A DNA stretch of 64,000 nucleotides from Rhodoplanes elegans (GTDB taxonomy: Bacteria; Pseudomonadota; Alphaproteobacteria; Rhizobiales; Xanthobacteraceae), in contig NZ_NHSK01000156.1 in the NCBI RefSeq assembly GCF_016653355.1, positions 1 through 64,000 on the forward strand, in the 5' to 3' direction. Below, one piece after another: positions 23,989 through 33,764 of the stretch; within the stretch, counting starts at the first letter, position 1, and each line of letters starts with the position of its first letter. A model generated the notes under the pieces. The model was given only the letters and a program-made list of their open reading frames with translations, was not told the origin of the DNA and made no database searches. A program made the position numbers and the translations under genes.

Positions 23989-25539
23989 TCACGGCCACGG
24001 GCACACGGCGAGCGGCGGCAGCGGGTCCTTCGGGCCGGTGAGCCGGAAGGCGTGGAAGCCGCGCGGGCCGCCCGTGCCTTCGCCGGTGCGGGTGATGCCG
24101 AGCGGCTCGACGGTCGCCACATGCGGCCTTATGCGCGCCTCGTCGCGGCACACCGTCACCAGCAGCACCGGCCCGGCGGTCTGCGGACCATACGGCGTGC
24201 CGAGATCGAACGAGGGAATCTCCTCGGTCCGCCACGACAGCACCGGGATCCCTTCGTCGCGCAGATAGTAGAGGAGGGCGCCGAGGTCGCCGCGGGAATC
24301 GCTGACGATCGCGGTCGCCCCGGCGGCGCGTGCCGCGGCCCCGGCCTTCTCCGCGAAGTCGCGCCAGCCGAGCGTGCGCGAATACGGGTTGGGGTTCTTC
24401 AGCAAAGGCAGCGCGACGCGGTCGGCGACCACGTCGCCGACCAGCAGCAGCGCTTGCGTCACCGCGCCGATCACCAGGCTCGCGGTGATCCAGCCGAAGG
24501 CGCGCTCGCGCACCAGCGTCGCCGCGGCGACGACGACGCCGGACACGAAGGCGACGGCGGCCCAGTTCGCATAGGCGTGCACGGTGACGGCGAAGGCGGT
24601 GACGAGCGCGACCGGGAACAGCGAGAAGGCGATCATCACCCGGTCGGCCTCGGGGAGGCGCCCGCGGAAAAGCCGCACCGTGACGACGATCATCACGGCG
24701 AAGATGACGGGTCCGAACACGCCGAATTGCGCGCCGAGGAACTCGAGCGCCCGCAGCGCGCTCCAGCGCACCTCCTCGCCGATGACGAGGCCGCCGGTGT
24801 GCTTGAACGTGATGAAGCCGGTCGCGGCGTTCCAGATCAGGTTGGGCGAGACGACGACGAGCGCGACGAGAAGCGCCACCCACAGATGCGGGCCGCGCAG
24901 CAGCGCGCGGGCGCGCGGGCTGACGATCGCCGCGATGACGATGCCGGGCACGATGTAGATCATCGCGTATTTGGCGAGCAGCCCGAGGCCGGTGGCGACG
25001 CCCATCAGGAGCGCGTGGCGCCAGCGTGGTGCCTCGAGGAGCTTCACATAGGCGTAGAGCGCCACGGCCCAGAAGAACAGCAGCGGCACGTCGGTCGAGA
25101 CGATGCGCGACGAGAACGCCGCGCCGGTGGTCAGCGCCGTCATCAGCGCGGCCCAGAAGCCGGTGCGCTCGTCGTAGAGGGCGCGGCCGATCGCGTACAC
25201 GACGAGGCTGGTGCCGCAATAGAAGATCGGCGCCGGCGCCCGCACGCACCATTCGGCCTCGCCGCAGACGCGCTCGGCGCCGAAGATGATCCAGGCGAGC
25301 AGCGGCGGCTTCGAGTAGTAGCCGAAGGCGAGGTTCTGGGCCCACGACCAGTACTGCGCCTCGTCGTAGAAGAGGTCGACGATCGAGTAGCGCAGCCCGA
25401 CGAGCCGCAGTGCGGTGAGCGCCAGCAGGATGACGACCAGCAGCGGGAGATGGTCGAGCGGCTTGCGGGGCGCCGCGAGATCGCCCGTCGCGGGTCGCAC
25501 GGCGTCGATCGGGGTCTTCAGGGGGAGGGCGCTTCGCAT
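23989..25539 (-). CDS. GT39/ArnT-like membrane glycosyltransferase
   Basis: 516 residues, about 12 membrane helices and a periplasmic C-terminal domain. The first loop holds VDLFYDEAQYWSW with the conserved Asp59-Glu60 pair, and YYSKPPLLAWI follows, the signature of dolichyl-phosphate-mannose/ArnT-type transferases that move sugars from polyprenyl phosphate carriers. The acceptor could be lipid A, a protein or a polysaccharide. It is convergent with the PAP2 gene. Confidence 0.82.
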   Translation of the reverse strand: MRSALPLKTPIDAVRPATGDLAAPRKPLDHLPLLVVILLALTALRLVGLRYSIVDLFYDEAQYWSWAQNLAFGYYSKPPLLAWIIFGAERVCGEAEWCVRAPAPIFYCGTSLVVYAIGRALYDERTGFWAALMTALTTGAAFSSRIVSTDVPLLFFWAVALYAYVKLLEAPRWRHALLMGVATGLGLLAKYAMIYIVPGIVIAAIVSPRARALLRGPHLWVALLVALVVVSPNLIWNAATGFITFKHTGGLVIGEEVRWSALRALEFLGAQFGVFGPVIFAVMIVVTVRLFRGRLPEADRVMIAFSLFPVALVTAFAVTVHAYANWAAVAFVSGVVVAAATLVRERAFGWITASLVIGAVTQALLLVGDVVADRVALPLLKNPNPYSRTLGWRDFAEKAGAAARAAGATAIVSDSRGDLGALLYYLRDEGIPVLSWRTEEIPSFDLGTPYGPQTAGPVLLVTVCRDEARIRPHVATVEPLGITRTGEGTGGPRGFHAFRLTGPKDPLPPLAVCPWP

Positions 25540-25617
25540 GGATCCGGTCGCGGCGTTGTCGGGCCGCCCCGTCTACCAGCCGCCTCCGGGCGATTCAATG
25601 AAGGGGGGGCGCGGGCG

Positions 25618-25806
25618 TGGTCGTCCCGGGGCGTGCGTACCCCGGACAAGGCGCAGCAGGCCAAAGGCCTGATGCGCCGCAGAGCCGGGGCCCAGGGACG
25701 TCAAAGACAGACGCCTGCCGGTCTCGCCCTCCGAGCCGCCCGTCGTAGCGCTCCTGGGTCCCGGCTCACGGTGCACCGCTGCGCGTCGCACCGCGTCCGG
25801 GACACG
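25618..25806. repeat. Dispersed intergenic repeat, copy 1
   Basis: A GC-rich imperfect palindrome with GAGCCGGGGCCCAGG in one half and CCTGGGTCCCGGCTC in the other, ending in a CCGGGACACGGG motif. A diverged second copy is at 36729-36890. No gene is seen in this stretch. Confidence 0.65.
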
Positions 25807-25812
25807 GGCGCA

Positions 25813-25975
25813 GTGCACAGGCCGGGATCCGGGGCGGCCTGCAAGGCCGAACCCGGATCCCGGCCCAGCATGCGGTGTTCGCCGCTGGATTCCGGGTTCG
25901 CGCCGGAGCCTGCGCCCGGACGGCGCGAAGCGCCGATCCGGGTGGCGCGCCCCGGAATGACGGCGAGATACGGAC
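25813..25975. repeat. Second intergenic palindromic repeat type
   Basis: Contains CCGGGATCCGG and CCCGGATCCCGG arms, then TGGATTCCGGGTTCGCGCC, GGACGGCGCGAAGCGCCGATCC and CCCCGGAATGACGG. This pattern is common between genes in Rhizobiales. It fills the rest of the gap between the glycosyltransferase and transporter genes. Confidence 0.6.
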
Positions 25976-25987
25976 CGCTGCCGTGCC

Positions 25988-27625
25988 TCACCCCCTGCGG
26001 GAAATGTCGACGCCCGACTCGGTGGCGATGTCGACGTCCTTGGTGTCGCGCAGGAAGATGGCGCCGACCAGCACGGTCATGCCGGCGACGGCGATCGGGT
26101 ACCACAGGCCGGCATAGATATCGCCCGTGGAGGCGACGATCGCGGTGGCGAGGAGCGGCAGCATGCCGCCAAACCAGCCGTTGCCGATGTGGTAGGGCAG
26201 CGACATCGAGGTGTAGCGGATGCGGGTCGGGAACATCTCGACCAGGAACGCCGCCATCGGTGCGTAGACCATGACGACGTAGAGCACCATCACGAGCAGC
26301 ACGAGCTCCGCCATCACCCAGTCGACCTTCGCCGGGTCGGCGTAGGGCGGGTAGCCGGCGGTCGCGAAGGCCGCCTCCCAGCGCGGCTGGTCCCAGCCCT
26401 CGACCCGCGTGTCGCCGATGATCAGCGTCACCGGCCCGCCCGGCGCGTCGGCCTTCTGGAACGAGACGCCGCGCTTGGTGACGAAGTCCTGGGCGCGGTC
26501 GCAGTCGGAGAAGTCCGACCACGGCCCGACGAAGACGTGGACGCGGCAGTCCGTCCGGTCGGCCGAGATGGTGATGGTCGAGCGCGCCTGGAAGGCCGCG
26601 AGGTCGGGGTTCACGGCCTGCGTCAGCACCTGGAACAGCGGGATGTAGGTCGCGGCGGCGAGCAGGCAGCCGAGCAGGATGATCTTCAGCCGGCCGACCC
26701 GGTCGGACAGCCATCCGAACGCGATGAACAGCGGCGTGCCGACCAGCAGGGACAGGCCGACCAGCATGTAGGCGAGCACGTAGTCGAGCTGCAGCGTGAT
26801 CTGCAGGAAGAACAGCGCGTAGAACTGGCCCGTGTACCAGACGACGCCCTGGCCGGCCGTCGCGCCGAGCAGCGCCAGCATCACGTACTTGTTGTTCGGC
26901 CAGCGGAAGAAGCTCTCGGTCAGCGGCGCCTTGGAGCCTTTGCCCTCCTCCTTCATGCGCTGGAAGATCGGCGTCTCGTTGAGCCGCAGCCGGATCCAGA
27001 TCGACAGCACGAGGAGCGCCAGCGAGACGACGAAGGGAATGCGCCAGCCCCACGAGGCGAAGCTGTCGGCGTCCATGGCGAGGCGGGCGATGCCGATCAC
27101 CAAGAGCGCCAGGAAGAAGCCGAGCGTCGCCGTCGTCTGGATGAAGCTCGTGGCGAAGCCGCGGTTGCGCGGCCGCGCGTGCTCGGCCACGTAGGTCGCC
27201 GCCCCGCCGTATTCGCCGCCGAGCGCCAGGCCCTGGATCAGGCGCAGCCCGACGAGCAGCAAGGGCGCGGCCCAGCCGATGGTGTCGAAGGTCGGCAGAA
27301 GGCCGACCAGGAAGGTCGCCCCGCCCATCACGAAGATGGTGACCAGGAACGTGTACTTGCGCCCGACCAGGTCGCCGATGCGGCCGAACACCAGGGCGCC
27401 GAACGGCCGCACCAGGAAGCCCGCCGCATAGGTCGCGAAGGCGGAGAGCAGGGCGGCCGTGTCGTTGCCGGGCGGAAAGAACAGCGCGGCGAAGAACGGC
27501 GCCAGCGTCGCGTAGAGATAGAAGTCGTACCACTCGAAGACGGTGCCGAGCGACGAGGCGAAGATGACGAACTTCTCGTCCTTCGTCATGCCGGCGCCGC
27601 GCGCCGAAATCCGGCTCCTGTGCAT
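25988..27625 (-). CDS. MFS transporter, metabolite:H+ symporter family
   Basis: 545 residues. The N-terminal half has SSLGTVFEWYDFYLYATLAP, the hallmark of the metabolite:H+ symporter family (citrate, alpha-ketoglutarate, proline/betaine, shikimate), and GRIGDLVGRKYTF for the MFS loop. About 12 helices. An extra stretch of about 90 residues (from TISADRTDCRVHVFVGPW to DPAKVDWVMAELV) interrupts the C-terminal half between two helices and would form a soluble loop with three Cys; it is not part of the family core. Start at 27625 is preferred on a weak GAGGCACGAG Shine-Dalgarno; an ATG at 27589 is the alternative. Substrate unknown. Confidence 0.82.
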   Translation of the reverse strand: MHRSRISARGAGMTKDEKFVIFASSLGTVFEWYDFYLYATLAPFFAALFFPPGNDTAALLSAFATYAAGFLVRPFGALVFGRIGDLVGRKYTFLVTIFVMGGATFLVGLLPTFDTIGWAAPLLLVGLRLIQGLALGGEYGGAATYVAEHARPRNRGFATSFIQTTATLGFFLALLVIGIARLAMDADSFASWGWRIPFVVSLALLVLSIWIRLRLNETPIFQRMKEEGKGSKAPLTESFFRWPNNKYVMLALLGATAGQGVVWYTGQFYALFFLQITLQLDYVLAYMLVGLSLLVGTPLFIAFGWLSDRVGRLKIILLGCLLAAATYIPLFQVLTQAVNPDLAAFQARSTITISADRTDCRVHVFVGPWSDFSDCDRAQDFVTKRGVSFQKADAPGGPVTLIIGDTRVEGWDQPRWEAAFATAGYPPYADPAKVDWVMAELVLLVMVLYVVMVYAPMAAFLVEMFPTRIRYTSMSLPYHIGNGWFGGMLPLLATAIVASTGDIYAGLWYPIAVAGMTVLVGAIFLRDTKDVDIATESGVDISRRG

Positions 27626-28020
27626 CGTCTCGTGCCTCGGCGTTTCCGATCTGTGGTTTCTTGGGGTTGGGACCGTCCGGCCGAACCGGCTCGTCCGACC
27701 CAAGGTGTAGGACGCGCGGGGCCGAAAAGTCTCTCCGGATCTTCGCGGGATAGTCGAAAGTCGAAGCGGCCGCCGCGCGCCGCAGGCCGCGGCCGCTCGT
27801 CCGGCGCCGGCCCGGCGCGACGCGCGCGCCCTCGTGCAGGCCGGGAAAGGTCTGGAATCGTTAGGGTTAAAGGGTGAAATCGCGGCTCCTGCGAGGTGAA
27901 CCGAGGGGAATCTCAAAAGTTGTCCGCTGTGGTGGACGAGCGGGCGGGATCCGCGCGGGGGATGTCGCGCGACGTCTCGTGGCGCGACGACCGACGCACC
28001 GATGGGCGGCAGGAGGGGGC
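27626..28020. other. Divergent intergenic region
   Basis: 395 bp between the transporter gene and the exported protein gene. The sequence from 27860 to 27930 is comparatively AT-rich (TTAGGGTTAAAGGGTGAAAT) and may hold promoters; no gene, RNA or clear terminator seen. Confidence 0.5.
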
Positions 28021-28557
28021 ATGGATCGCAGGCGGATCATCGAAGCGGGGCTCGTCGGGCTCGCTCTCTCGACGGCCGTCGTCGCGACGTCCACGGTCGC
28101 CCAGGACAACGGACCGGTGATCGTGATTCCGGGCCGGCGCGACGTCCCGGTCTTCGTCAACGGGCGCGAGGCGTCCTATGCGGTCGTCGAAGGCGACTGG
28201 GGGCTCTACCGGGCCGGCTGGATCGGGCCGACCGTCATCCAGCCGCTGTGCTGCAGTCCCGGACCGAATGTCGGGCGCCACCGCCCGTATTATCCGAGCT
28301 CGGGCGAGCTGCCGCGGCTCGGCCGGCTCGAATACGATCCCGACAAGGGCAAGCCGCCGAAGCCGGCGGAGGCGTTCCATCAGTCGTGGCAGGCGAAGTC
28401 GGACGACAATCCGGTCACGCTGATGCCGCCCGACTATTCGTACAACATGCCGGGCGGCCTCGTGGTGACGCCGCCTTGGGGCGGGCCGGGTCCGGCGCCG
28501 GGGCCGGGTCCGTGGCCGCCACCGCGGCCGCGGAACGGCGGCGGGGGACGGCGGTGA
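28021..28557 (+). CDS. Exported Pro/Gly-rich protein of unknown function
   Basis: 178 residues. Signal peptide in residues 1-27 (IIEAGLVGLALSTAVVATST, then VAQ), a small beta-rich domain (GPVIVIPGRRDVPVFVNGRE) and a Pro/Gly-rich tail after residue 145. A CC pair (PLCCSPGPN) is the only Cys cluster. The next gene has a similar CC-containing exported product, so the two may share a role in the envelope. Confidence 0.7.
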   Translation: MDRRRIIEAGLVGLALSTAVVATSTVAQDNGPVIVIPGRRDVPVFVNGREASYAVVEGDWGLYRAGWIGPTVIQPLCCSPGPNVGRHRPYYPSSGELPRLGRLEYDPDKGKPPKPAEAFHQSWQAKSDDNPVTLMPPDYSYNMPGGLVVTPPWGGPGPAPGPGPWPPPRPRNGGGGRR

Positions 28558-28682
28558 GCCGTCGGACCGGCCAGGGCGGCGCGGCGAAGCGGCCGCTTTC
28601 CGTGCCGGCGGGTCCGGCGTAGGGTTTTCGTCGGTGGCGGAGTCGAGTCCGCCGACCGCAGTGACGACCAGAGGGACGGGTC

Positions 28683-29261
28683 ATGCGTCGCAGCGTTCAG
28701 GGTCTGAGGTTCGGGGTCGTCGCCGCGGCGGCCATCGGAGCCGTCACGGTGGTCGGAAGCGGAGCGGCGTTGGCCCAGGGCTGTTGCGTCGGTGGACCCG
28801 TGGTCGTCTACGGCGCCGCGCCGGTGCCGCCGGCGGTGCCGCCCACCGGCTACATCCTCGACCCCTCCGATGCGCGCCGTCCCATGTACGTGGTCGACCA
28901 GGGCCCGCTCTATCGCGGCCCCGGCATCTATGCGGTGCCGACCTTCTCGGAGGGCGGCTACGCCTACACGATCCGCTATCCTTATACCTGGGGGCCGGCC
29001 CACCGGCCCTACAAGCGATGGTACGGGCCGCGTCGCTACGGCTATGTCGGCCCGAGCGATCTCGGCGTCGCCGAGCGGGTCGCCGGGGCGCCCCCTTACG
29101 GCGCCTACGAGGTGCGGCCGGCGCCGCGCGCCAAGGTGATCGACGTCACCCGGGTCGCCCGCGCCGAGGTGATCGACGGCCCGGCGAGCGATCCTGTCGC
29201 CACCGGCTCGGTGCCGAAACGTCCGGCCCCGAAGGCGGCGCCGCGCGCGCCCGGCCGCTGA
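28683..29261 (+). CDS. Exported Tyr-rich hypothetical protein
   Basis: 192 residues with a signal peptide (VVAAAAIGAVTVVGSGAALA, then Q). The mature protein starts GCCVGGPVVVYG and is rich in Tyr, Pro and Gly (YAYTIRYPYTWGPAHRPYKR). No domain recognised. Follows a related exported gene by 125 bp. Confidence 0.7.
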   Translation: MRRSVQGLRFGVVAAAAIGAVTVVGSGAALAQGCCVGGPVVVYGAAPVPPAVPPTGYILDPSDARRPMYVVDQGPLYRGPGIYAVPTFSEGGYAYTIRYPYTWGPAHRPYKRWYGPRRYGYVGPSDLGVAERVAGAPPYGAYEVRPAPRAKVIDVTRVARAEVIDGPASDPVATGSVPKRPAPKAAPRAPGR

Positions 29262-29285
29262 GGATCGACGGAGCCGACACCTCGC

Positions 29286-29960
29286 GTGGGCTACTATTGG
29301 CGCCAGGCCCGGATCCTGCTGCATCACGCCGTCTACGACCGCACGCGTGACGCGCTCGAGCGCTGGCCGAGCGGGCGTGCCCGCACGGTCGCGGCGGCCG
29401 ACATCGTCGGGGCGCCCGCGGCGTTGCAGGACCGCCGCTACGAGGCCTTTCCGCGCCTGCCGCTCCTGTGGGCGCTCGACGCGCTGGCGATCGATCCGGC
29501 CGAGACCACCTTCGTGGACTACGGAGCGGGGCGCGGCCGGATGCTGCTCGCCGCGGCCGGGCGGCCGTTCCGCCGCTGCGTCGGGGTGGAGTTCTCGGCC
29601 AGCCTGGTGGCCGAGGCGCGTGACAACATTTCCGCCTGGCCGGCCGAGCGCCTCGCCTGCCGCGATCTCTCGGTCGTGCATGCGGACGCGGCCGATTACG
29701 TGCCGCCCGCCGGCGACCTCGTGCTGTTCTTCTACAACCCGTTCGCCCGCGAGGTGCTCGACCGCGTCGCCGACCGGCTCGAGGAGGCGGCCGCGGCCGA
29801 GCCGCGAAACATCCGGATCGTCTACGTCAATCCGCGCGGCTGGGCGCTGTTCTTCGGACGGCCGGCGTTCCGCCGGCTCGCCGTCCCCCTCGCGGCGCGG
29901 GCGAAGCTCGCACTCCTCGGTGCCGGGCCGATCGCGTTCTTCACGGTCGAGCCGTCGTGA
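29286..29960 (+). CDS. Class I SAM-dependent methyltransferase-like protein
   Basis: 224 residues from a GTG. The SAM-binding motif I is TTFVDYGAGRGRMLLAAA (residues 75-95) with the acidic post-motif GVEFSASLVAEA, and motif IV-like DLVLFFYNPF (residues 140-150). The NPF sequence resembles small-molecule or N-methylating enzymes but the substrate is not evident. Its end is convergent with rlmB. Confidence 0.75.
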   Translation: MGYYWRQARILLHHAVYDRTRDALERWPSGRARTVAAADIVGAPAALQDRRYEAFPRLPLLWALDALAIDPAETTFVDYGAGRGRMLLAAAGRPFRRCVGVEFSASLVAEARDNISAWPAERLACRDLSVVHADAADYVPPAGDLVLFFYNPFAREVLDRVADRLEEAAAAEPRNIRIVYVNPRGWALFFGRPAFRRLAVPLAARAKLALLGAGPIAFFTVEPS

Positions 29961-29999
29961 GGCGGCCCGTTCGGCCGGGCGGCGCGCCGGCCGGCCCGG

Positions 30000-31019
30000 T
30001 CAGGCGCCGGCCTTCAGCCGCGTGTGGGCGACATAGAGGGCGAGCGCCGTCGCGTTCGACACGTTGAGGCTGGTGATCTGGCCCGGCAGGTCGATGCGGG
30101 CGACCGCGTCGCAGGTCTGCCGGGTGAGCTGGCGCAGGCCCTTGCCCTCGGCGCCGAGCACCAGCGCCAGGGGGCCGCGCAGGGGCGTGTCGGCGAGATC
30201 GGCCGTCCCCTCGCTGTCGAGCCCGACCGTCATCCAGCCGTTGTCCTTCAGCGCCGTGAGCGCCCGCGCGAGGTTGCCCACCGTGACGATCGGCACGATG
30301 TCGAGGGCGCCGGACGCGGCCTTGGCGAGCACGCCGGTCGCCTCCGGGCTGTGGCGCGCCGTGGTGACGACGGCGGCGACCGCGAAGGCGGCGGCCGAGC
30401 GCATGATGGCGCCGACATTGTGCGGATCGGTGATCTGGTCGAGCACCAGCACCAGCCCCTCGGCCGGCAGCTCGGAGATGTCGGGCGACTCGAGCGGGTC
30501 GGCCTCGGCGAGCAGGCCCTGATGCACCGCCTCGGGGCCGACGATCGCGGCGATCTCGTCGGGCCGCACCAGGGTCGGAGCGACCGGGGTCGACACGCCC
30601 TCCTCGGCGAGGCGGTGGGCGGCATTCTCGGTGGCCAGCAGGCGGCGGAAGCGCCGCGCCGGATTCTCCAGCGCCGCCTTCACGGTGTGCCAGCCGTAGA
30701 GAATCGCCGGGCCGTCGCCGCGCGACTCGGGCCGGCCGCGCCGGGCGAAGGCCGCCTTCTTGCGCGAGCCGTCCTTTGGGAACCGATTCTTGCGGTCCTT
30801 GCCGGGCCCGGCCTTGCGCGTGTCGTCCCGGCGCGTGTCGTCCCTGCGGGGTTCGTCCTTGCGATCGTTCTTGCTGGCCCAGGGCGTCACCGCGCCGGCG
30901 GCGCGCCCGCCCTCCGGCCGCCCGCCTTCGGGCCGCCACGGCCGCTTACCGCCGGATCCGGCTCCGGCCGACCCGGATCCGGATCGGAACGGCTTATGCG
31001 GGCGGTCGCGGTCGGTCAT
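30000..31019 (-). CDS. rlmB: 23S rRNA 2'-O-ribose G2251 methyltransferase (TrmH/SpoU family)
   Basis: 339 residues. The N-terminal 100 are a basic, disordered tail that includes RRDDTRRDDTRK. Then comes the SpoU substrate-binding domain (ILYGWHTVKAALENPARRFR) and the knotted catalytic domain with LDQITDPHNVGAIMRSAAAF, GPLALVLGAEGKGL and PGQITSLNVSNATAL. The TrmH-type knot motifs are all present. The ATG at 31019 is chosen because earlier parts of the frame are non-coding in character. RlmB is assigned by similarity to the 23S type; a tRNA target cannot be excluded. Confidence 0.88.
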   Translation of the reverse strand: MTDRDRPHKPFRSGSGSAGAGSGGKRPWRPEGGRPEGGRAAGAVTPWASKNDRKDEPRRDDTRRDDTRKAGPGKDRKNRFPKDGSRKKAAFARRGRPESRGDGPAILYGWHTVKAALENPARRFRRLLATENAAHRLAEEGVSTPVAPTLVRPDEIAAIVGPEAVHQGLLAEADPLESPDISELPAEGLVLVLDQITDPHNVGAIMRSAAAFAVAAVVTTARHSPEATGVLAKAASGALDIVPIVTVGNLARALTALKDNGWMTVGLDSEGTADLADTPLRGPLALVLGAEGKGLRQLTRQTCDAVARIDLPGQITSLNVSNATALALYVAHTRLKAGA

Positions 31020-31308
31020 GGTCGGGTCCGGCTCGGGTCTCTGGAACGGATGGGTCGGGACTGCATAGCGGGGCAGGGCGCACGGCGCCACTGCGGCATT
31101 GCCGAAGGTTCCGCGGCTGTCGAGCGACGGGGCCGCCCGGACCGTCCGCGAGACTGTGCGGACCGGCTTTGCGGACCGGGCTTTTTCGTGTTGACACCCG
31201 GGGGAGGGCCACCCATAAGAACGGCCCGACGCGCGGCGCACCCGCCGGTCTTCCGGACACCTCGACCGTGGTCCGGACCGTGGACCGAGACGCTGCCGAG
31301 CGCGACGT

Positions 31309-31393
31309 GGGGGAGTGTCCCGAGCGGCAAAGGGGGCGGACTGTAAATCCGCTGGCTATGCCTTCGTAGGTTCGAGTCCTACCTCCCCCACCA
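31309..31393 (+). tRNA. tRNA-Tyr (anticodon GTA)
   Basis: 85 nt with encoded CCA. Acceptor GGGGGAG/CTCCCCC, anticodon GTA in GCGGACTGTAAATCCGC, a long variable arm (TGGCTATGCCTTC) and T arm GTAGGTTCGAGTCCTAC. Preceded by a 289-bp gap. Confidence 0.95.
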
Positions 31394-31737
31394 TCCGCTT
31401 TCTAACACCCTGAATTCAATGACATAATTGAGCTGCCTCCCGCACCATTGCGAGGTTGCGGGAACTGTCGCGCGCAAAATCGAATGGCACGGCGCGCAAG
31501 ATCAGGTGGCAGCGGTTCCGGTTTGGATGAAGCGCGCCTTCGAAGGCGGGTCTCGACGGGCGCGAGGCTGATGCCCTCGAGCGGCATCGCCGCGACCGGC
31601 CGTGCCGGCCGGTGCTTCGCCCATCGTCGACGCGGTCCAGCCCGGCGCACCGTTCGGGTCGCGTGTGTTGCGCCGGCGTTACCGCCCGTCGGGCGTCCCC
31701 CTGCTAGCCTGACGGTGTGGATTCGCAGGGGCTCGTC
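31394..31737. other. Intergenic region, tRNA-Tyr to omp
   Basis: 344 bp with no supported gene. It carries an ATTGAGCTGCCTCCCG stretch but no clear promoter or terminator. Confidence 0.5.
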
Positions 31738-32595
31738 ATGATCCGACAGGTGGTCCCGGTGCTCGCGGGACTGCCGCTCGCAACGACGGCGCAGGCGGCC
31801 GATCTCGCCGTGAGGGCGCCGCCGCCGCCTGCGCCGAGCTGGACCGGCGTCTATGTCGGGGCGACGTTCGGCGGCGCTTGGGCCGACCGTGACCTGCGCC
31901 TCTTCGGCAACGATCTCCCGGCCACCAACCGGCTCGCCGCGATCAGCAACTTCGTTGGCAATCAGCCGGTCGTGGCGCCGGGCTTTTCGGCCGGTTTGAT
32001 CACGGGCGGCCTGGAGGCCGGCTTCGACGTGCAGGCCAGCGCCGCCGTGGTGGCCGGCTTCGTCGCCGACGTCAGTCTGATGTCGCTCGAAGGCAGCGGC
32101 GTTGGCACCAGCGCTCTGTTTCCGCCGAGCTACACCCAGACGCTCACCGCCGATCAAAAGGTCGACTGGTGGGGCACCCTGCGGGCGCGGGTCGGCTGGC
32201 TCGCCACCGACAACCTGCTGCTCTACGCCACCGGCGGCCTCGCCTACGGACAGGTCGAGCGGTCCGCCGCCTACCGGTTCGACGGGCCGCCCGGGGCGAT
32301 CGCCGGCGGCGTCGGCGGCGTGTCGTATCGGTGCCCGGCGCCGGGCCAGACCTGCTTCGCGGGATCGGCGTCGGGAGTCGAGCTTGGGTTCACGGCCGGA
32401 GCCGGAGCCGAGTTGCTCATCGCCCGGCAATGGAGCCTCAAGGCGGAGTATCTCTATGTGAGCCTGGGCCGCGCCTCGGTCGATGCCGTCGCGCTCACGC
32501 TCCTGAACGCGTCCGACCGGGCGAGCTCCTTCACCGCCGACTTCGGCCGGACCGATTTCCAGGTGGCCCGCGGCGGCATCGTCTACCGCTTCTGA
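31738..32595 (+). CDS. Omp25/porin-family outer-membrane beta-barrel protein
   Basis: 285 residues. A signal peptide (residues 1-21, ...TTAQA) is followed by the ADLAVRAPPPPAPSWTGVYV motif that is typical of rhizobial Omp25/Omp31-like eight-strand barrels. Strands end with aromatic residues (GGLAYGQVERSAAYRF, KAEYLYVSLG) and the C-terminus is GIVYRF, ending in Phe as needed for Bam assembly. Structural role in the outer membrane. Confidence 0.88.
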   Translation: MIRQVVPVLAGLPLATTAQAADLAVRAPPPPAPSWTGVYVGATFGGAWADRDLRLFGNDLPATNRLAAISNFVGNQPVVAPGFSAGLITGGLEAGFDVQASAAVVAGFVADVSLMSLEGSGVGTSALFPPSYTQTLTADQKVDWWGTLRARVGWLATDNLLLYATGGLAYGQVERSAAYRFDGPPGAIAGGVGGVSYRCPAPGQTCFAGSASGVELGFTAGAGAELLIARQWSLKAEYLYVSLGRASVDAVALTLLNASDRASSFTADFGRTDFQVARGGIVYRF

Positions 32596-32808
32596 GGCCA
32601 GACCCGGGCCGCCGCGGAAGGTCGACCGCCCTGGCCGGATGCGGCGGCGGGGCGCCGGGCCCGGACGGCGTCGTCAGCGTGACCGGCGCCCCGCCGGGCG
32701 ATCGTGACATTCCGGGCGGCGGATGCCGGAACGCGGCTCCGCCCATTCTTGGCCACGCCGCTCGGCCCGCCGCGATGGCGGCGTCCAGGAGCGGCCGGCC
32801 GGTGCGCC

Positions 32809-32985
32809 TCAACGGCGATGCTTGCTGCGGGCCGATGTCGACTCGGTGCTGTCGATGAGCCCGAAGGCCTCGAGGCTTTCGCGGGCCCGCTCGGACACGG
32901 CGGCCGGGTGACGGCGGAAGGTGTCGAGGATCGCCAGCAGCGCGGTGGGCGGATCGTCGGACTTCGGGTTCGGGGTCGGGCTCAT
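32809..32985 (-). CDS. Small hypothetical protein
   Basis: 58 residues starting MSPTPNPKSDDPPTALLAIL, with helical ESLEAFGLIDST. Start at 32985 taken because the ORF further upstream has no ribosome-binding site. Unrecognised; may be spurious. Confidence 0.4.
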   Translation of the reverse strand: MSPTPNPKSDDPPTALLAILDTFRRHPAAVSERARESLEAFGLIDSTESTSARSKHRR

Positions 32986-33764
32986 GGGGGTGCCTCGTTT
33001 GGTCTCTCTATCTGTGAGTGCCTGCTGTCGACAGGTTCTAAGGTGGCTTCGGGTTACCAGGATCGTCCGAGCCGTCAAGTCTCCGCTTGACGGATCACCG
33101 CAATGCAAAGAGATCATGCCGGCAAATTCGCCTTTGCCGACAAGCACGCATGCACTCGCTGCATTCCCACTGTGCGAAGACTTGCACAGCTTCGTAAAAC
33201 ACAGCTTACGGACCTAGACTACGTCCGGGCACAGTTTTGGACCACCCGGGTCGGTTTTCGGATTTATTTGCGGCGCACCCTGGACCGACTCGCCGGGCCT
33301 GGCCCGCCGCGGCCCGCCACGCGCCGGGTTTTGCCCGGGAGCCTCCCGGACCCGGCGGCCCGCCGGCGGCCGATGCGCGAGGGCCCGTTCACACCCGCCC
33401 GAGACCGGTGAGCACCGGGGTAGGGGGCGTGGGGCGGACCGTGGCCCTTTTGGCGCGCGCGGGTGGGAGCCCGACGCAGTTGCCGTACCGGTCGGCGGGC
33501 GGGACGCCATCGAGGGCGCGCGCGGGCCGGTCGACGCCGCGTCGGATCGCGAGCCTGCGACCCGGAAAAAGCGCCTCTCGAGGACAGCCTCGCGGCGGGC
33601 CCGACGGGGGCCGCGCCGAAGCGCTGCGGCGCGCGCGAGCGGCCGCCAGCGACGGTCCGGAGGAGCGGCTGCACCAGGGTTGAAGTCGCCCCGGTCTTGT
33701 GCGAGAAGCCGACCGTGCCGCAAAGGCCGCGTCCGGCCACCGCAAGGCGACCGTGAACGCTGCG
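32986..33764. other. Long gap without supported gene
   Basis: 779 bp before tRNA-Gly. The first 250 bp (33000-33250) are of average GC and may carry a promoter; the rest is very GC-rich. Several open frames exist in both directions but none has a recognisable domain or start; the longest minus frame reads through the tRNA. Confidence 0.6.

Noticed and set aside
23137-26274. Plus-strand frame of 1045 codons
   Set aside because: It runs antisense to the GT39 gene and over the PAP2 gene; composition is that of a GC-rich shadow frame (Arg/Gly/Ala/Asp).
26189-27877. Plus-strand frame of 562 codons
   Set aside because: Exact antisense shadow of the transporter gene with no domain.
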